From Paratinospora sagittata (Eukaryota > Streptophyta > Magnoliopsida > Ranunculales > Menispermaceae), in NCBI GenBank assembly GCA_035771175.1, contig CM069608.1:24186519-24250518 (forward strand): a stretch of 64,000 nt of DNA, written 5' to 3'. The notes beneath the pieces are model-generated. The model was given only the letters and a program-made list of their open reading frames with translations, had not been told where the DNA came from and searched no databases. The translations under genes and the position numbers were made by a program. Of this stretch, positions 24,091 through 35,657 are shown one piece after another (positions within the stretch are counted from its first letter, which is position 1; each line of letters starts with the position of its first letter).

Positions 24091-24620
24091 CACCCAAGAA
24101 ATTGAAACAACTGTATAATACACCATAAAATGACATAAAGCAACAGTGTTTGCATGAACACTATACTCAACATGAAATGAGAACTGAGGATTGAGGTTCC
24201 TCGAATTAAGCCCAATGAAGTACCCAGCGAAATGCTCGAAAAGTACCGAAAAAATGCTCGAAAATGTGCCCAAGTACCCAGGGGAAAATTATAGAGATAG
24301 GGGGAATATGTAGATATGGGAAGTATTGAGTCAGGGGGAGTTTATGTCTATATGATTGCACTCTTTTTGTATTGGATTGGTTATATGATTGATGTACTTG
24401 AATTTTCTTTTTTTTATATATATATGTGGATAGATGATGTTTCTGTGGATATTGTTTGCTTTGAATTTTTGGTATCATGAAATGAATCTTACAGGTTATT
24501 TATCTTGTGATTGCGATTGAATTGTGTTCATATCTTTTAAGCAAAACTCTGTCAAAACTTCATGCATAAATGTTAGAGTACATTTGCTTCTTTGGCCAAT
24601 ATTAAGTGTTTGAAATCATC
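24091..24620 (+). other. 3' untranslated region of the SIRE element
   Basis: Matches 7850-8234 of the outer element ('gggggagtttatgtc', 'catttgcttctttggcc'). The first 180 bp are at a deletion scar and include two copies of 'atgctcgaaaa' (24231-24262). No gene seen. Confidence 0.6.
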
Positions 24621-24634
24621 AAAAAGGGGGAAGT
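24621..24634 (+). other. Polypurine tract of the SIRE element
   Basis: AAAAAGGGGGAAGT directly before the 3' LTR start. Confidence 0.85.
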
Positions 24635-27382
24635 TGATGATCCAATGACCCCCATGGTCGGCTATCGATTTTGATGATTATAAACAACATTAGTCTATTT
24701 GGTACTAATTACTTCACTCAAATGCTATCAACTTTATTGACCACCACAATTCAAGTATAAGGTTTAAAGCTTGAAGACTATGAAAGCTTTCAAGATCAAG
24801 ACAAGTGAAGACATTGATGTAATTTTCCTTTATTTTTCTAGATGATCTTAGGAGTTTGTGCATATCATGAGTTTTCAAATGAGCATGATCCTTGAATGTT
24901 TTGAAAAATGATTTCAATCCTTTAAACCATGTTTTATCTTCATTGAAAATGATATAGAGTGTTTTCAAATATTTGATTTGATGTTCAAAAGTGTTTGAAT
25001 TGATTTGAACAAGTTTGTGCAATGAATTTTCAAAGAAAAAGTCATTTTTTGGTGTTAAGTGTCAGACCCGTGTGCTCCCTTCTAGAGCAGCTGTTCGTGA
25101 ATTTATCGTAAGCGCACGACAATCAAGTTATAATATACCAACAGTGAGTCGGGTTATCGTATCCACAGGGACAGTTTACTTTACCAATTGTCGTTTTCAC
25201 TAATTTCTAATTTTATCTAGTTGATCAAATGCTAGAGTTTCAAAAATTAAAAGGCAATTAAAATTTAAATCAAACGAATAGAATATGGGAGACTTGACTT
25301 AGACACACTTATTATCAAATCAATTTTCTAGTCTATAGGTCAAAATCTGCACGTCTCTAATTCCCTCTCTCGAGTGCCGAATTAGAACGTATCATCAAGA
25401 ACAAGATTCGATCTCTTGATAATTCTCAATAACCCATTAAGTTTCGTGATTTTCCTACAACCTCGTGAAACCTTGTAAACCTCTCGATTCTACATCTATT
25501 TCATGTCATAATTCCCCTTATCCAACCTAGAAAACCCTCTCTCGAGTGCCGCCTTCCAAGTCTAGGTTTATTCAATTTGTAGCCAATAAACCAAAAACAT
25601 TAAGTGCATGGAATCATAAATAAACTATGGAGATTTCTTTAATAATAAGCTAAATCTCAAATTAAATCATGACGTTCAGGTTAGGATCCATCTCCTCTCT
25701 AGAACAATAAATTAGTTCATCTTTTGAATGATAAAAACACAAAACATGGAGAAAAACTCTAAAGTAAACATAATATCAAACTCTAGAACTTGGAACTTGA
25801 ATCTTTTTCCTAGAAGGTTGAATCTTCACATTCTTCCTCTTCGAACCTTCTTGTTTTCTTCTCCAATGTGTTCTCCTTGAAAATCCCTCAAACTTAATAT
25901 ATTATATGGACCATAAGTCATCCTGAAACATAATTAGAAAGTATAGAAATTTGTCCAACTAGCAAAACGGGTGCTCAGTGTTGCGGCACTCTGATAGATG
26001 TTTCCAGCGCCGCGGCGCTTCATTATGTTTATGTTAGCGCAGCAGCACCCAATCCCTCATCATTCAGTACATTTAGCGTTGTGATTTGTAGACATAGCCA
26101 ATTTTTGCCTCTTTTCTGCTTGAGCTTTTCATTCTTCTCCTTCGCCACTTCTTGTACATGTTCTTCTCATCCAAATCCATGACTAATGCATCCAAACACC
26201 TATAAGACAAAGCAGGTTAAATTAATAACTCACTCAAATATAAATTAAATCAAATTTATTAACTAATCAACTAAAATAATGATTTAAAACCAAATTATTC
26301 CTAAACTAACAAATATATAAAAACTAACATAAACCTGTCAAACTAATGCATGAACTGTCCTAAAATACACCTAAAACATGCTCTATAACCTATCTAAAAA
26401 TGCAACTGTCAGCAGCGTGCTGCTGTGAACCAAGAAATTATTCAGTCTCAAGTTTGTATCAAACAAACGCGCTCCTTGCTGGAGAAGCGCTCCTCTGAAA
26501 TTGAGACTGATAGCATTTCTCGGCCTGTTGCCAGAAGTGCACTGTGTTTTTGGGCAGTTGAGAAATGTTCTTTCTGCACCAACGCGCTCCCCTTTAAAGC
26601 AGCGTGCTGCTGCTGGGTGTCAGGAAGACTGTCTATTTTACACGACGAAAGTGACACTTCGTACAAGCTTTCCTCTTTGATTATTGGTACTTTTGAACGG
26701 ATTTTGCACAAGTTTTTGCCTCATTTGTTTTTGTGAAAGAATCTGAGCGTTGAACTTTGATTTTTGAAAATCAAATTAGAGCTTCTTGGAGATTGAAACC
26801 CTAATCTCATTCATGCTATGTTTTTCATATAAAACTATAACAGTGTTGTTCTCACAACACAACGAATGAACCATGTGCAAGTTAATCTCATTTTCAAAGT
26901 GTACAAGCATTTTTTGAGCTAGAAAACTTGTTTCTCAAAACAAAGCTTCGGATTGAACATGCTTAATCTTCTACATTTCAATCATCCAAAAAATCATTTC
27001 AAGGAGACCATACTTTCTGCTCTTGCACTTCATATTCATCATTCTCTGAGCATATTCTTGAGTAAGGTCTAGAGCTACTGTAAGTATCTCAAGAGGTTTT
27101 CTAGTAAGGAAATCCTTTCCTTAATCTCTCTATATTAAAAGTCACTGGTTAGTCACTGGGAAGTCCTCTTATAGAGGGACGGTGAATGTAAGAAGGTTGC
27201 TTACACTTGTGAAGTGAGTCCGTGACGTTTAAGAGCTGAACCACGCTAAAATCCTTTTGTGCTTTACTTTTTTTTGCCATTCTTTATTTTTATTGCCTGC
27301 ACATATTTATTACTTGAAAGGTTTTTAAAAATCCTACAAATGCCCAATTCACTGCCCCTTTTGGACACTATATGGGCCCACA
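24635..27382 (+). repeat. 3' LTR-B of the SIRE element, split by a solo LTR
   Basis: TGATGATCCAATGACC at 24635 to GGCCCACA at 27382, matching 11843-13405 block by block. The solo LTR at 25092-26411 interrupts it in the GC island. Excluding that insertion and its duplication, it is 1423 bp; the shortfall against the 5' LTR is a deletion near 27220. Confidence 0.9.
25092..26411 (-). mobile_element. Antisense solo LTR of a Tat/Athila-like gypsy family
   Basis: 1320 bp, TG...CA, with a perfect 5-bp duplication gcagc at 25087-25091 and 26412-26416. The plus-strand start TGTTCGTGAATTTATCG with 'gtatccacaggga' near 25157 is the reverse complement of the '...tccctgtgga...' LTR end common in plant Tat/Athila elements, which sets the orientation. 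U3 has a perfect 14-bp palindrome AGCGCCGCGGCGCT at 26006-26019. No coding region; produced by LTR-LTR recombination. Confidence 0.85.
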
Positions 27383-27822
27383 CTATGTACATTTGCACAG
27401 ATTTTCTCACGCATTCTTGCCCAATTCTTTTTAGTGAAAGAATCTGAACGTTGCATTTGAATTTCAAAAAACAAATCAAAGGATTTCTTGGAGATTGAAA
27501 CCCTAGAATGTGCTCATCTTGCATCTTTGTATAAAAGCATAACAATGTTCTTCAATGAACATACCAACGAATTATTTGCAAGTTATATTCATTTTCTAAG
27601 TGTTCAAAAGTTTTCTAAGTTGAAAAACTTCGATTTTAAGATCAAACTTTGGATTGGAAAGTGCTTAATCTTCATTCTTCAAATCATCCAAAGATCACTT
27701 TTAAAAAGAACTTCACTCTTGCTCCTACACTTCATACTTCATCTTTGTCTGAGCATTCGTGAGTAAGGTTCAGGAGCTATTATAAGTATATTTGGGTTTT
27801 TTTTTGGTAAGGAAAAACCTCC
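27383..27822 (+). repeat. Outer LTR-B, segment 3 of 4
   Basis: Begins with the right-hand ctatg duplication and continues the outer LTR exactly where segment 2 stopped: 'tttgcacagatttt' and 'gtgaaagaatctgaacgtt' match 26696-26750 of the inner LTR. TATA-like TATAAAA lies at 27531-27537. It ends with cctcc (27818-27822), the left duplication of the next insertion. Confidence 0.85.
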
Positions 27823-29295
27823 TGATAGACACCCAAGAGGGGGGTGAATTGGATGTTGGCGGATTTTTCTGGATTTTTCTCAAATATTTGGAATACGTGA
27901 ACAAACAATAACGCAGGAATATAAGTAAGGCAATAAAGCAGACAATGCACAACGATATATAGTGGTTCGACTTCCCAATAAGCCTACCTCCACTACCTAG
28001 TCTCCCAGACTAGGATTTCCAACTCTCTTCACTAAACTGATCCTACTTCACGGGTGATGATCGAACCGAATACAAACACCGATTCTCTGTAGGAGAATTT
28101 TCCCACCTAGCACACTTGCTAGATTTGAGTAATACATCAATTTATCAACAAGAAATTTTCTCAACAAGGGAACAAACTCCAAGAAAAAGTAAAATACAAC
28201 TTTATATGATTTCTTACAGGATTTCTCAACCACTATAGTAAGAAAAAAGCATGCATAAACTTAAATCGAGAAATCAAAATGATATTACCTCGAAACAAAC
28301 CAGAGAACTCAAATTTATCTTTAATGAGCCTCAAAGAGATGACGATGCGACGACCCATTACACGGGAGTGATATCGATAAGTGTTATGAACACAATCATC
28401 CACATCCTGAGTGAGTCCACTATAAAATGCTTGAACAAGAGTCTTGTACCAAGGTGCGGTGAAATGATAGAATGAGGTCCACCCATGTTCATCAAATAGA
28501 GGTCGGAGCAGTACGTAAGCGCGATCAAAGAATGCAAATTTCACGTACACGCCTGGAGAAATTGGACGCCTAAGCACTTGGTGCGAGATTTATTCGGGCA
28601 TAGGAGCTGGTGGTGGTGGTGGTGATCAACGACGAGGTCTAGATGGGCAAATCGGACGGACTATTTTCTTTTCTTCTATCCTCCAGTCCGGATGACAAAT
28701 CGGACGGACTATTTTCGCGTGGAATGACCACATTACAAGTATTCCTTGTAGGATTTCTTCTTAGCATTTTGTCAAACACTTGATATGAAAGTCACCAAAC
28801 GAAGTAGTTTCAGCACAGACTTTACAATGGAGCAATAAAAAATGAAGAAAAATATAAGAGAAGAGTCGAAGGATGTCCCGCAAGCTTTCTAACGCCTATT
28901 TTTGCGAAGAAAATGATTATCGTACGCGAGAGAGAGATGGAACGCAAGTTGAGGCGAGGGAAGGAGGTAGAATGCGTTGGAGTGCAAATGAAGTGTGTTT
29001 CACCAATAGCATGGGTTATAAATCCATCTCAGCCCAGCTGGAATGCGTTTCAACTGACTAAAACGCATTTCAACACCCCTTTTTCACAGCACTAGGGCCT
29101 CGGCCCTGGTGAAACGCATTTCACTAGGCTGAAACTAGATTCGCCCAATTTTCCTCTTTTCAAATTGTTTCTTCGATTATTCGAGGAAGATTGAGTATAA
29201 CACGCATTTTGATAATGCTAGTATCATTATTGATGATAATTGGGCTATTGAAACCGTCATGATCATAATTAATTTTTCAAGTTAAGCGAGAACAG
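27823..29295 (-). repeat. 3' LTR-A of the antisense SIRE element
   Basis: The plus strand begins TGATAGACACCCAAGAGGGGGG, the reverse complement of a SIRE LTR end. A U3 island with imperfect palindromes such as GTGAAACGCATTTCAC (29109-29124) lies at 28970-29125. The boundary next to pol (about 29265-29295) is uncertain because the expected LTR-A start is not clear there. The small ORFs inside are not genes. Confidence 0.7.
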
Positions 29296-29307
29296 TGCCA
29301 ATAGTTT

Positions 29308-31120
29308 TCATAAGTCTGTTTCCATGAACATGCCTAATTCACATTGGATTAAAACAAACTGATCCTTAGGCAAAGGTTTTGTGAATATATCGGCTAATTG
29401 ATCTTTAGTGCCTATGTGTATGAGTTTGACGAGTTTGACATCGCCTTTCTGCACATGATCTAGAAGAAAGTGATGTCGAATCTCAATGTGCTTGGTTCTT
29501 AAGTGCAACACTGGATTTTTGGAGATATGAATTGCACTGGTGTTGTCACAAAAGATATCCGCACATTCAACATGAATTTGATAATCAGATAGTTGTTGTT
29601 TCATGTATAAAACTTGAGCACAACAACTTTCGGCTGCCACGTATTCCGCTTTGGCGGTAGATAAAGCTACAAAGTTCTATTTCTTGCTGAACCAAGAAAT
29701 CAATGAACCACCTAAGAAGTTGCAAAAGCCAGAGGTACTTTTTCGATCAACTAGACTGCTTGCATAGTCAGAATCTACAAAACTACAAAGATCGAACAAT
29801 GTACTCTTGTTATACCAAATTCCCATGTCTAGTGTCCCACTTATGTATCTAAATATTGTTTTTACACATTTAAGGTGGGATTCTTTCGGATCAGATTGAA
29901 ATCGGGCACACAAGCATACGCTAAACATGATGTCTGGTCGACTTGCTGTTAAATACAGCAAACTGCCAATCATCCCTCGATACATCTTTGCGTCTACTGA
30001 TTTTCCAATCACGTCTTTATCCATTTTGATAGATGAGTTGCAAGGAGTGTCACTTGATTTCAAGTTTTAAAAGTTGAATTTCTTTATCATGTTTCTTGAA
30101 TATTTTGACTGGCTTAAGAATATCCCATTCTTCATTGGTTTAATCTGTAAGCCAAGGAGATAATTCAGCTCTCCCAACATGCTCATCTCAAATTCACTTG
30201 TCATAGTTGAAGAAAATTCTTCACAAAGTGATTTGTTCGAGGCACCGAAGATGATGTCATCAACATAAATCTGTACCAATAGCATGTCCTCACCTTTGTT
30301 TTTAATGAACAAGGTCAAATCTAGCTTTCCTTTCTTAAAATCATGTTCTAACAGAAAAGAACTTACTCTGTCATACCATGCTCTGGGTGCTTGCCTTAAT
30401 CCATATAAGGCTTTGTGAAAGCGATAAACTTGATTTGGTCTTTGAGTGTCCTCAAAACCGGGTGATTGCTTCACGTATACTTTTTTATTTATGAAGTTGT
30501 TTAAAAATGCCCTTTTGACGTCCATTTGGTATAATGGGAAATATTTATAGCAAACATAAGCTAGTAGAATTCGAATTGCTTCTAGTCTTGCTACAGGTGA
30601 AAATGCCTCTTCATAGTGTATTCCCTCCTCTTGGTTGTACCCTTGTGCAACGAATCTTGCCTTATTTCTGACAATCTCTCCTTGTTTATTTTTTTTTTAT
30701 TCCTGAATACCCATTTTGTTCCAATGACTGTAGCATGACTAGGTCTAGGAACAAGTTCCCATACTTTGTTTCTTACAAAGTGTCTTAATTCCTCTTGCAT
30801 CGCTAAAATCCAAAACTCATCACCTAGGGCTTCCTCAATCTTGGTTGGTTCTATCTGGGAGACAAAAACTACATGTCCTTCATCTCGACTAACATATGCT
30901 CTAGTGGCTGCTCCTCTGGTTGGATCACAAATAATTTGATTTGTGGGATGATCTATGAGTAATCTAAAATTTTTAGGATCTTCTATGGTAGATTCATTTC
31001 TATCTTCCTCACTTGTCTCTCGATTTTCATATTCTTTTAATGGAATGGGATCCTCATCGTCATCAAGATCTATTTTTTCTAATTCCTTTTCTAATAGCAC
31101 TTTGGGATCGACTTCATCAA
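29308..31120 (-). pseudogene. SIRE reverse transcriptase and RNase H, lightly damaged
   Basis: In coding order: acidic linker (31100 down), KVWELVPRPSH and GTKWVFRNKK (about 30700), MDVKRAFLN (30525), YGLRQAPRAWYDR, the catalytic YVDDIIFGASN, SRPDIMFSVC, DRKSTSGFCNFLGG, then RNase H AEYVAAESCC, FCDNTSAI and HLRTKHIE to the end at 29308. Only three in-frame stops (near 31135, 30065 and 29677) and one frameshift at an A/T run (about 30691-30700) break it. It is much better kept than the sense copy at 21867-23348, so it is probably the younger element. Confidence 0.9.
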
Positions 31121-31136
31121 ATTTTATATGGATTGA

Positions 31137-31811
31137 TTACCCAATTGTCTTCGATGATTTGTCAAATACCCTGTATGCCTTGCTATGAGAGGAATATCCT
31201 AGAAATATGCCTACATCAGATTTTGGATCAGACTTATCTAAGTTGTCTTTATCATTTAAGATGTAGCATTTACATCCAAACACTCGAAAATGGCTTATGC
31301 TGGGTTTTCTATCTTTCCACAGTTCATAAGGAGTTTTATTTAACTTCTTTCTAATCATAGTCCTATTCATCACATAGCATGTAGTGTTTATGACTTCAAC
31401 CCAAAAGTATTTTGCCACATTGTATTCACACGACATGGTCTTGCACATCTCCTGAAGAGTTCGGTTCTTCCTTTCAACAACTCCATTTTGTTGTGGAGTC
31501 CTAGGAGATGAAAGATGATGAGTGTATCCTTGTTTGTTGCAGAAATCTTCAAGACTTTTATCAACAAACTCTCCACCCCTATCACTTCTAATAATAGTGA
31601 TCTTATACCCCTTCTTATTTTCAACAAGAGAACATAATTTTACAAACACATGAAACACCTCATGCTTATGAGCTAAAAAGTAAACCCACTTAAATCTAGT
31701 GAAGTCATCCACAATCACAAAGCAATATGATTTTCCACCTAAACTAAGTGTACGTGTGGGTCCAAACAGATCCATATGAATAAGTTCTAATGCTCTAGAT
31801 ATAGAGTTCTT
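31137..31811 (-). CDS. SIRE integrase catalytic core and C-terminus, open fragment
   Basis: An open frame of over 210 codons: HMDLFGPTRTLSLGG, VIVDDFTRFKWVYFLAHK, IIRSDRGGEF, TPQQNGVVERKNRTLQEM, and the C-terminal FGCKCYILNDKDNL and IFLGYSSHSKAYRVFD. The D,D,E residues are all present. The HHCC finger is missing because the coding is cut at about 31811 by foreign LTR sequence, so the product would be an incomplete integrase. It stops at 31137 in the linker to RT. Confidence 0.85.
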   Translation of the reverse strand, partial: KNSISRALELIHMDLFGPTRTLSLGGKSYCFVIVDDFTRFKWVYFLAHKHEVFHVFVKLCSLVENKKGYKITIIRSDRGGEFVDKSLEDFCNKQGYTHHLSSPRTPQQNGVVERKNRTLQEMCKTMSCEYNVAKYFWVEVINTTCYVMNRTMIRKKLNKTPYELWKDRKPSISHFRVFGCKCYILNDKDNLDKSDPKSDVGIFLGYSSHSKAYRVFDKSSKTIG

Positions 31812-32950
31812 GTTTTAACTCCGAATTAGACGTGGTTTGTTTTTATGGATTCCTCACTAAAAATAATACAAGATTAAAGGGTTTTGAGTTTGATTTTGAG
31901 TAGAGGACAAGAAGAAAACGGTGACGAAGAAAGCAGATGTGTGATTCAAAATAGAAAGTTTTTAATTTTGTTGCGAACTTTCCTAGTTCGTCTTGGACAC
32001 TTCTTGGACGACTTCCTATGGACTTGTAGCTATATAAAGACCATTGTTTAGGGTTTTTAAAGTATCATAGAGGAAAAAATATAGAAGAGAACGAGCTGAA
32101 GAAAATTGAATCGAAGGAGGCGAAGAACGCAAAGTTGGAAACAAGGGAGCATCTTCAACATCTTCCAATTGGTTTTCTAGTTTCTTCTTATTTCTATTCA
32201 ACATGTTCATCAATATTTTTATGTTTTCTTCTATTTCAATGATATGTTAAGTTGTTTGTCTAGAGTTACAATTGAATCTCATATGGATATTAGATTTTAT
32301 GTTTGATTTTAGATTTTAATTGATTATTTAGAGTTGTTTATTTTAATCCGTTCTTAATGCTTCTAATTACTTGATCACTAATTAGATGATTTGTTGAATC
32401 TATATGATCTTGACAAAGGGAGTTTAAATTTGTGAACTTGATTAAAATAACATATGATCATAAGGGCGAAAGCTATTGAGTTCATGTAAGATAGAAATAT
32501 ACTCATGTGACATGTGTAACCATTGAATAGTATAATTTTAATGAATCTTGTTTTAATTTAAATTTCATAGAAATATAGAAATTTAATTATTCAAAGTATT
32601 TTTGCTTGACCATCGAAAGAGGCTTGTAAATAATTTCGACTCTCGGTTAAGAAATTTAATTAATTAATTAATTAAAAACTAGTTAGATAAATCCAATTGA
32701 AATATGAGAGAAGATTGTAATTCTAGGTTTTAATTATTGTGATTACTTTGATTAATTTTGATTTGTTTTAGATTTAACTTTATTGTTTAGATTACAACGA
32801 ATTTTAATTGGTGTTTAGATAAGATTAGGGTGAAACAATTTTAATATTTAACATAGAAATTCAGTAACAAATCTCTATGGGAAAAATACTCAATTCATCA
32901 CTTTATTGCTTGTTAACGATATTGTGCACTTGCAATAATATTAAGCAACA
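31811..32950 (+). repeat. Sense solo LTR, Tat/Athila-like
   Basis: Ends '...ctatgggaaaaatactc ... gtgcacttgcaataat...aagcaaca' at 32950, the sense version of the LTR end seen antisense at 25092. A TATA box (CTATATAAAG, about 32030-32039) lies in the matching orientation. The start at about 31811 (TGTTTTAACTCC) abuts the copia integrase; flanks gttct and gtttc are not a convincing duplication, so one side may be rearranged. Confidence 0.6.
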
Positions 32951-33169
32951 GTTTCTCTGGGCGTGGAGTAGGAAAAGGATTTTCGAACCACATAAAAATC
33001 CTTTGTATGCATTGTATTTATTTCCAACATCTCTCATTATGCAGTTTACATTGATTTGAGTACATGACTTGAATTAATCAAAGGATTTCCACAAAGAAAT
33101 TAGAGATTGTCAAAACCGGCCATAACACCTAATTAACCCCCCCCCCCTCCTCTCTTGGGTGAACCAACA
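32951..33169 (+). repeat. Terminal fragment of a sense SIRE-type LTR
   Basis: About 220 bp ending in a long C-run and CTTGGGTGAACCAACA at 33169, the usual end of SIRE-family LTRs, but opposite in orientation to the element around it. No primer site follows. Confidence 0.55.
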
Positions 33170-34365
33170 AAATCATGATTCAAAACCCTAAACCTATTAT
33201 GAGTGGCCAGGATTAAAAGATTTAATCATGTATTAGTGAGATCAATGGCCCACAGTGATCACTCAAGTTTAAAACTCGAAAATGAGCAAAAATAGAAAAA
33301 ATAGCTAGAGTGCGTTTCAGGAAACCCGAGAGAAAACAACATATTTCCACACACTAGCTGAAATGCGTTTCAGTAAGCTGGAACTTGTTTCACGAGACCC
33401 GAGACAAAATTACCACTTTTTGTCAACCCAACTGGAAAGCGTTTCAGGAAGCTAAAACGTGTTTCAGTGAGCCCGAGGCAAAAACACACTAAAATGGGTT
33501 TTGAACAGCTGGAACACATTTCACTCAACTAAAACATGTTTCACCTGACCCGAGAGTTATGCACACTCTTTGCCTTGTACCTGAAACTTGATTCTCCTTG
33601 CTAGAGTGCGTTTCAGCTTGTCAGAGGCAAATGAGATGTGTTTTTGCTATTGGAGTACGTTCCACAAAGTAGGAATGCATTCCACGAGTTCTTGGGAAAC
33701 ATATACATGTCAAGAATACCATTCTTGAACATGTTTAAGTTTCGTGACTGATAAAATGATGAGAACCATCCAGAACTCGATCGAATCATTAAATAGATTA
33801 AGAGACTTAAAACCTTGAAACAAAATATCATGGCGTGAGTTCTTTGAAAATAAGCATACATGCAAGATTCAATTTCAAAGACATGCAATATGATCATTTT
33901 AAGATAAATATAATGAGAAAACATTTATGATCATGATCAAAAGAATAAATAACCGAAAAGTCATTAGTTCAAGAAATCAAAAAACCAAATGCAAAAAGTC
34001 TCGAGAAAAACTGATCAAACATGAGTGGTTGATCAATTATTGAAAGAAACTTACATCCTAAAAAGATCTAAATTAGTTACAATGTTTTAAATCGTTCCGT
34101 TTTTCTGCTTTGATCTTTGGTTGACTTTAGTTTAGCTTTATCTTGACTTCAGTTGACTTGCTTTGTTTACAAGTTAGAGTTCCTTGGTATTTATGCTTCA
34201 GGTCTTGCTTTTGGAACTTCTATGCTTGATGAGTGTACTATTTCTAATTCTGACTTTAAGACTTATAACATATTAACTGAAACATGCTCAACACATAAGT
34301 TAGATAAAATAAAATATCGTTTGGAATCATCAAAAGTGCAAAGGGTGAGGGTTATTAAGCCAACA
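33170..34365 (-). repeat. 5' LTR-A (partial) of the antisense SIRE element
   Basis: On the minus strand starts TGTTGGCTTAATAACCC at 34365, with TTTTGATGATTCCAAA shortly after, as in the LTR at 44181. The U3 palindrome island (33308-33680) matches that of 28970-29125. The part beyond about 33170 is missing. Confidence 0.7.
33308..33680. repeat. Repeated GCGTTTCAG palindrome island
   Basis: A loose tandem repeat, roughly every 55-70 bp, of 'gcgtttcag..agctggaac.tgtttcacgagacccgag'. CTGAAATGCGTTTCAG at 33358-33373 is a near-palindrome around a TGCG core. The partner LTR has the same words at 28970-29125. Confidence 0.65.
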
Positions 34366-34714
34366 CCTCCACATTCGATTATTTGTATTTCAAGTGGCTT
34401 GTTAGCCATTGGGAAGTTCTCTTGTAGAAAATAGTAATTTTGCAAGGGTTGCTTACACCTGTGAAGTAAGTTGTAAACAGTTTTGATCCTCACCCTTGAA
34501 GTAGGATCTTGTAGTGTTGGGTTAGAAAATCTTGATCGGGGAGATCAAGTCGTGGAGGTAGGCTTTGCAAGCCGAACCAAGCTATAATCGTTGTGTCACT
34601 CTTTTTTCTTATTTTCCTTAGTTTCATTACCTGCAAGTTTTTATTATCTGAAAGGTTTTAAAAATCTCGTAAGAGTCCAATTTACCCCCCTCTTGGACTT
34701 TATCTGGGCCAACA
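34366..34714 (+). repeat. Outer LTR-B, segment 4 of 4 (LTR end)
   Basis: Begins with the right-hand cctcc duplication and completes the outer LTR: 'ttagccattgggaagttctctt' matches 27157-27170, and it ends in the C-rich tract and GGGCCAACA at 34714, as at 13405. The next bases, atgag, would be the target duplication of the outer element; its left partner is not in the window. Confidence 0.85.
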
Positions 34715-35479
34715 ATGAGTGTTTGATTTTTGAATCCGAAAATGCCCTTGAACCAAAATGTTTTTGTGGAAAATGAGAGAACGAGCTTGAATCTTCAACC
34801 TTTTTTTCTTCCCATTTGAAAAACATCTAGAGAGAACATTTGAATGGGAAATTCTTTTAGATTTTGGAGCCTCAAGCTTTGCATCATTCATTTGAATTTT
34901 CAAAAGCATTCAAGTGCAAGAATGGTATATGGTTGTAAGATTTCTTAGTCCTTCAGCTTCATTTTTATATTTTGTATTGATTGGTTTGTAATATTTGAGC
35001 TTCATTGTAATTGTTTCAAGTATTTGGAACAAACATTTATGATTTAGTTTCTTTGAGTTGTCTCTAGTTGAAATAAGTCACATCAAATGATTATCAGTAT
35101 ATGACTTGTTGATTCCAAGTTTGAAATCATTAGGTTAGTTTCACCCTTTATCTTGAAAAGAGTCAAGTGGTTCATCCTTAGCCCGTTAAAAGGATAGGTT
35201 TGTCTTAAACCTGTAAAAATTTTTTAACCATTTGATTCACACCCTAGTAGTGAATCGAGATAGTGGAATCCTAGAGAGGTTTTCTTTAGGAATGGATGTA
35301 GAAAAAGAGATTTCCAAATAACTTAAAAATTCTTGTGTCTTGGTGTTTAATTTTTATACTTTACTATTGCACACGATCTATTTGAACAAATTCCTTAACC
35401 AATTGAAGAATCTTGCAAGATAAATTTAAAATCGAATTAACTGATCGAGACACCCAATTTACCCCCTCTTGGGTGTCCA
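34715..35479 (+). repeat. Sense LTR-A-like fragment (3' part)
   Basis: Resembles the second half of LTR-A at 1560-2306: 'gagcttcattgtaat' (35000), 'cttgaaaagagtcaagtggttc' (35153) and the C-rich end with TTGGGTGTCCAAC (35479). The outer SIRE element was probably inserted into it. Confidence 0.65.
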
Positions 35480-35652
35480 ACGGGCTTGTGATCAAATCTA
35501 GAAGGATTTTCATTTTAGTGGCCCTCTTCTCTCTCTCATTGCTTTTATTTACAATTGGTGGGTTCACTTTGAAGCTGCCTGAAATAATGAAACCTTATAT
35601 GGGAATTAGAAAACTGAAAGCTAAAATCGAAAAATCAAACTGAAAAAAGATA
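35480..35652. other. Short unassigned stretch
   Basis: About 170 bp between an LTR end and a solo LTR-G. A sense frame reads through it with a hydrophobic run (ILVALFSLSLLLFTIGG) ending at 35643. It may be a scrap of older host or element sequence. I do not recognise it. Confidence 0.3.
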
Positions 35653-35657
35653 AATAC

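Larger units (their letters stand above)
11843..27382 (+). mobile_element. SIRE-type Ty1/copia element, complete but nested and decayed
   Basis: Flanked by a perfect 5-bp duplication, ctatg at 11838-11842 and 27383-27387. It has both LTRs (11843-13405 and 24635-27382), a primer site, gag, protease, integrase, RT, RNase H, a 3' ORF stub and a polypurine tract in sense order. Removing the nested chromovirus (15528-20809) and solo LTR (25092-26411) leaves about 8.9 kb, fitting a SIRE element that lost most of its 3' ORF. It entered an older LTR of its own family, which continues on both sides. Frameshifts and stops make it inactive. Confidence 0.9.
27823..34365 (-). mobile_element. Antisense LTR-A SIRE-type element, internally rearranged
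   Basis: Bounded by a perfect 5-bp duplication cctcc (27818-27822 and 34366-34370), with the outer LTR-B continuing in register on both sides. In minus-strand order it has LTR-A (34365 down to about 33170), then foreign LTR pieces (33169-31811), integrase, RT and RNase H (31811-29308) and the second LTR (to 27823). gag, protease and the first part of integrase are gone, replaced around 31811-33169. Confidence 0.85.

Noticed and set aside
28233..29095. ORFs of 60-114 codons on both strands
   Set aside because: Inside the antisense 3' LTR-A; no recognisable domains.
30955..31354. Plus-strand ORFs of 77 and 113 codons
   Set aside because: Antisense to the integrase-RT linker of the SIRE pol; serine/histidine-rich shadows.
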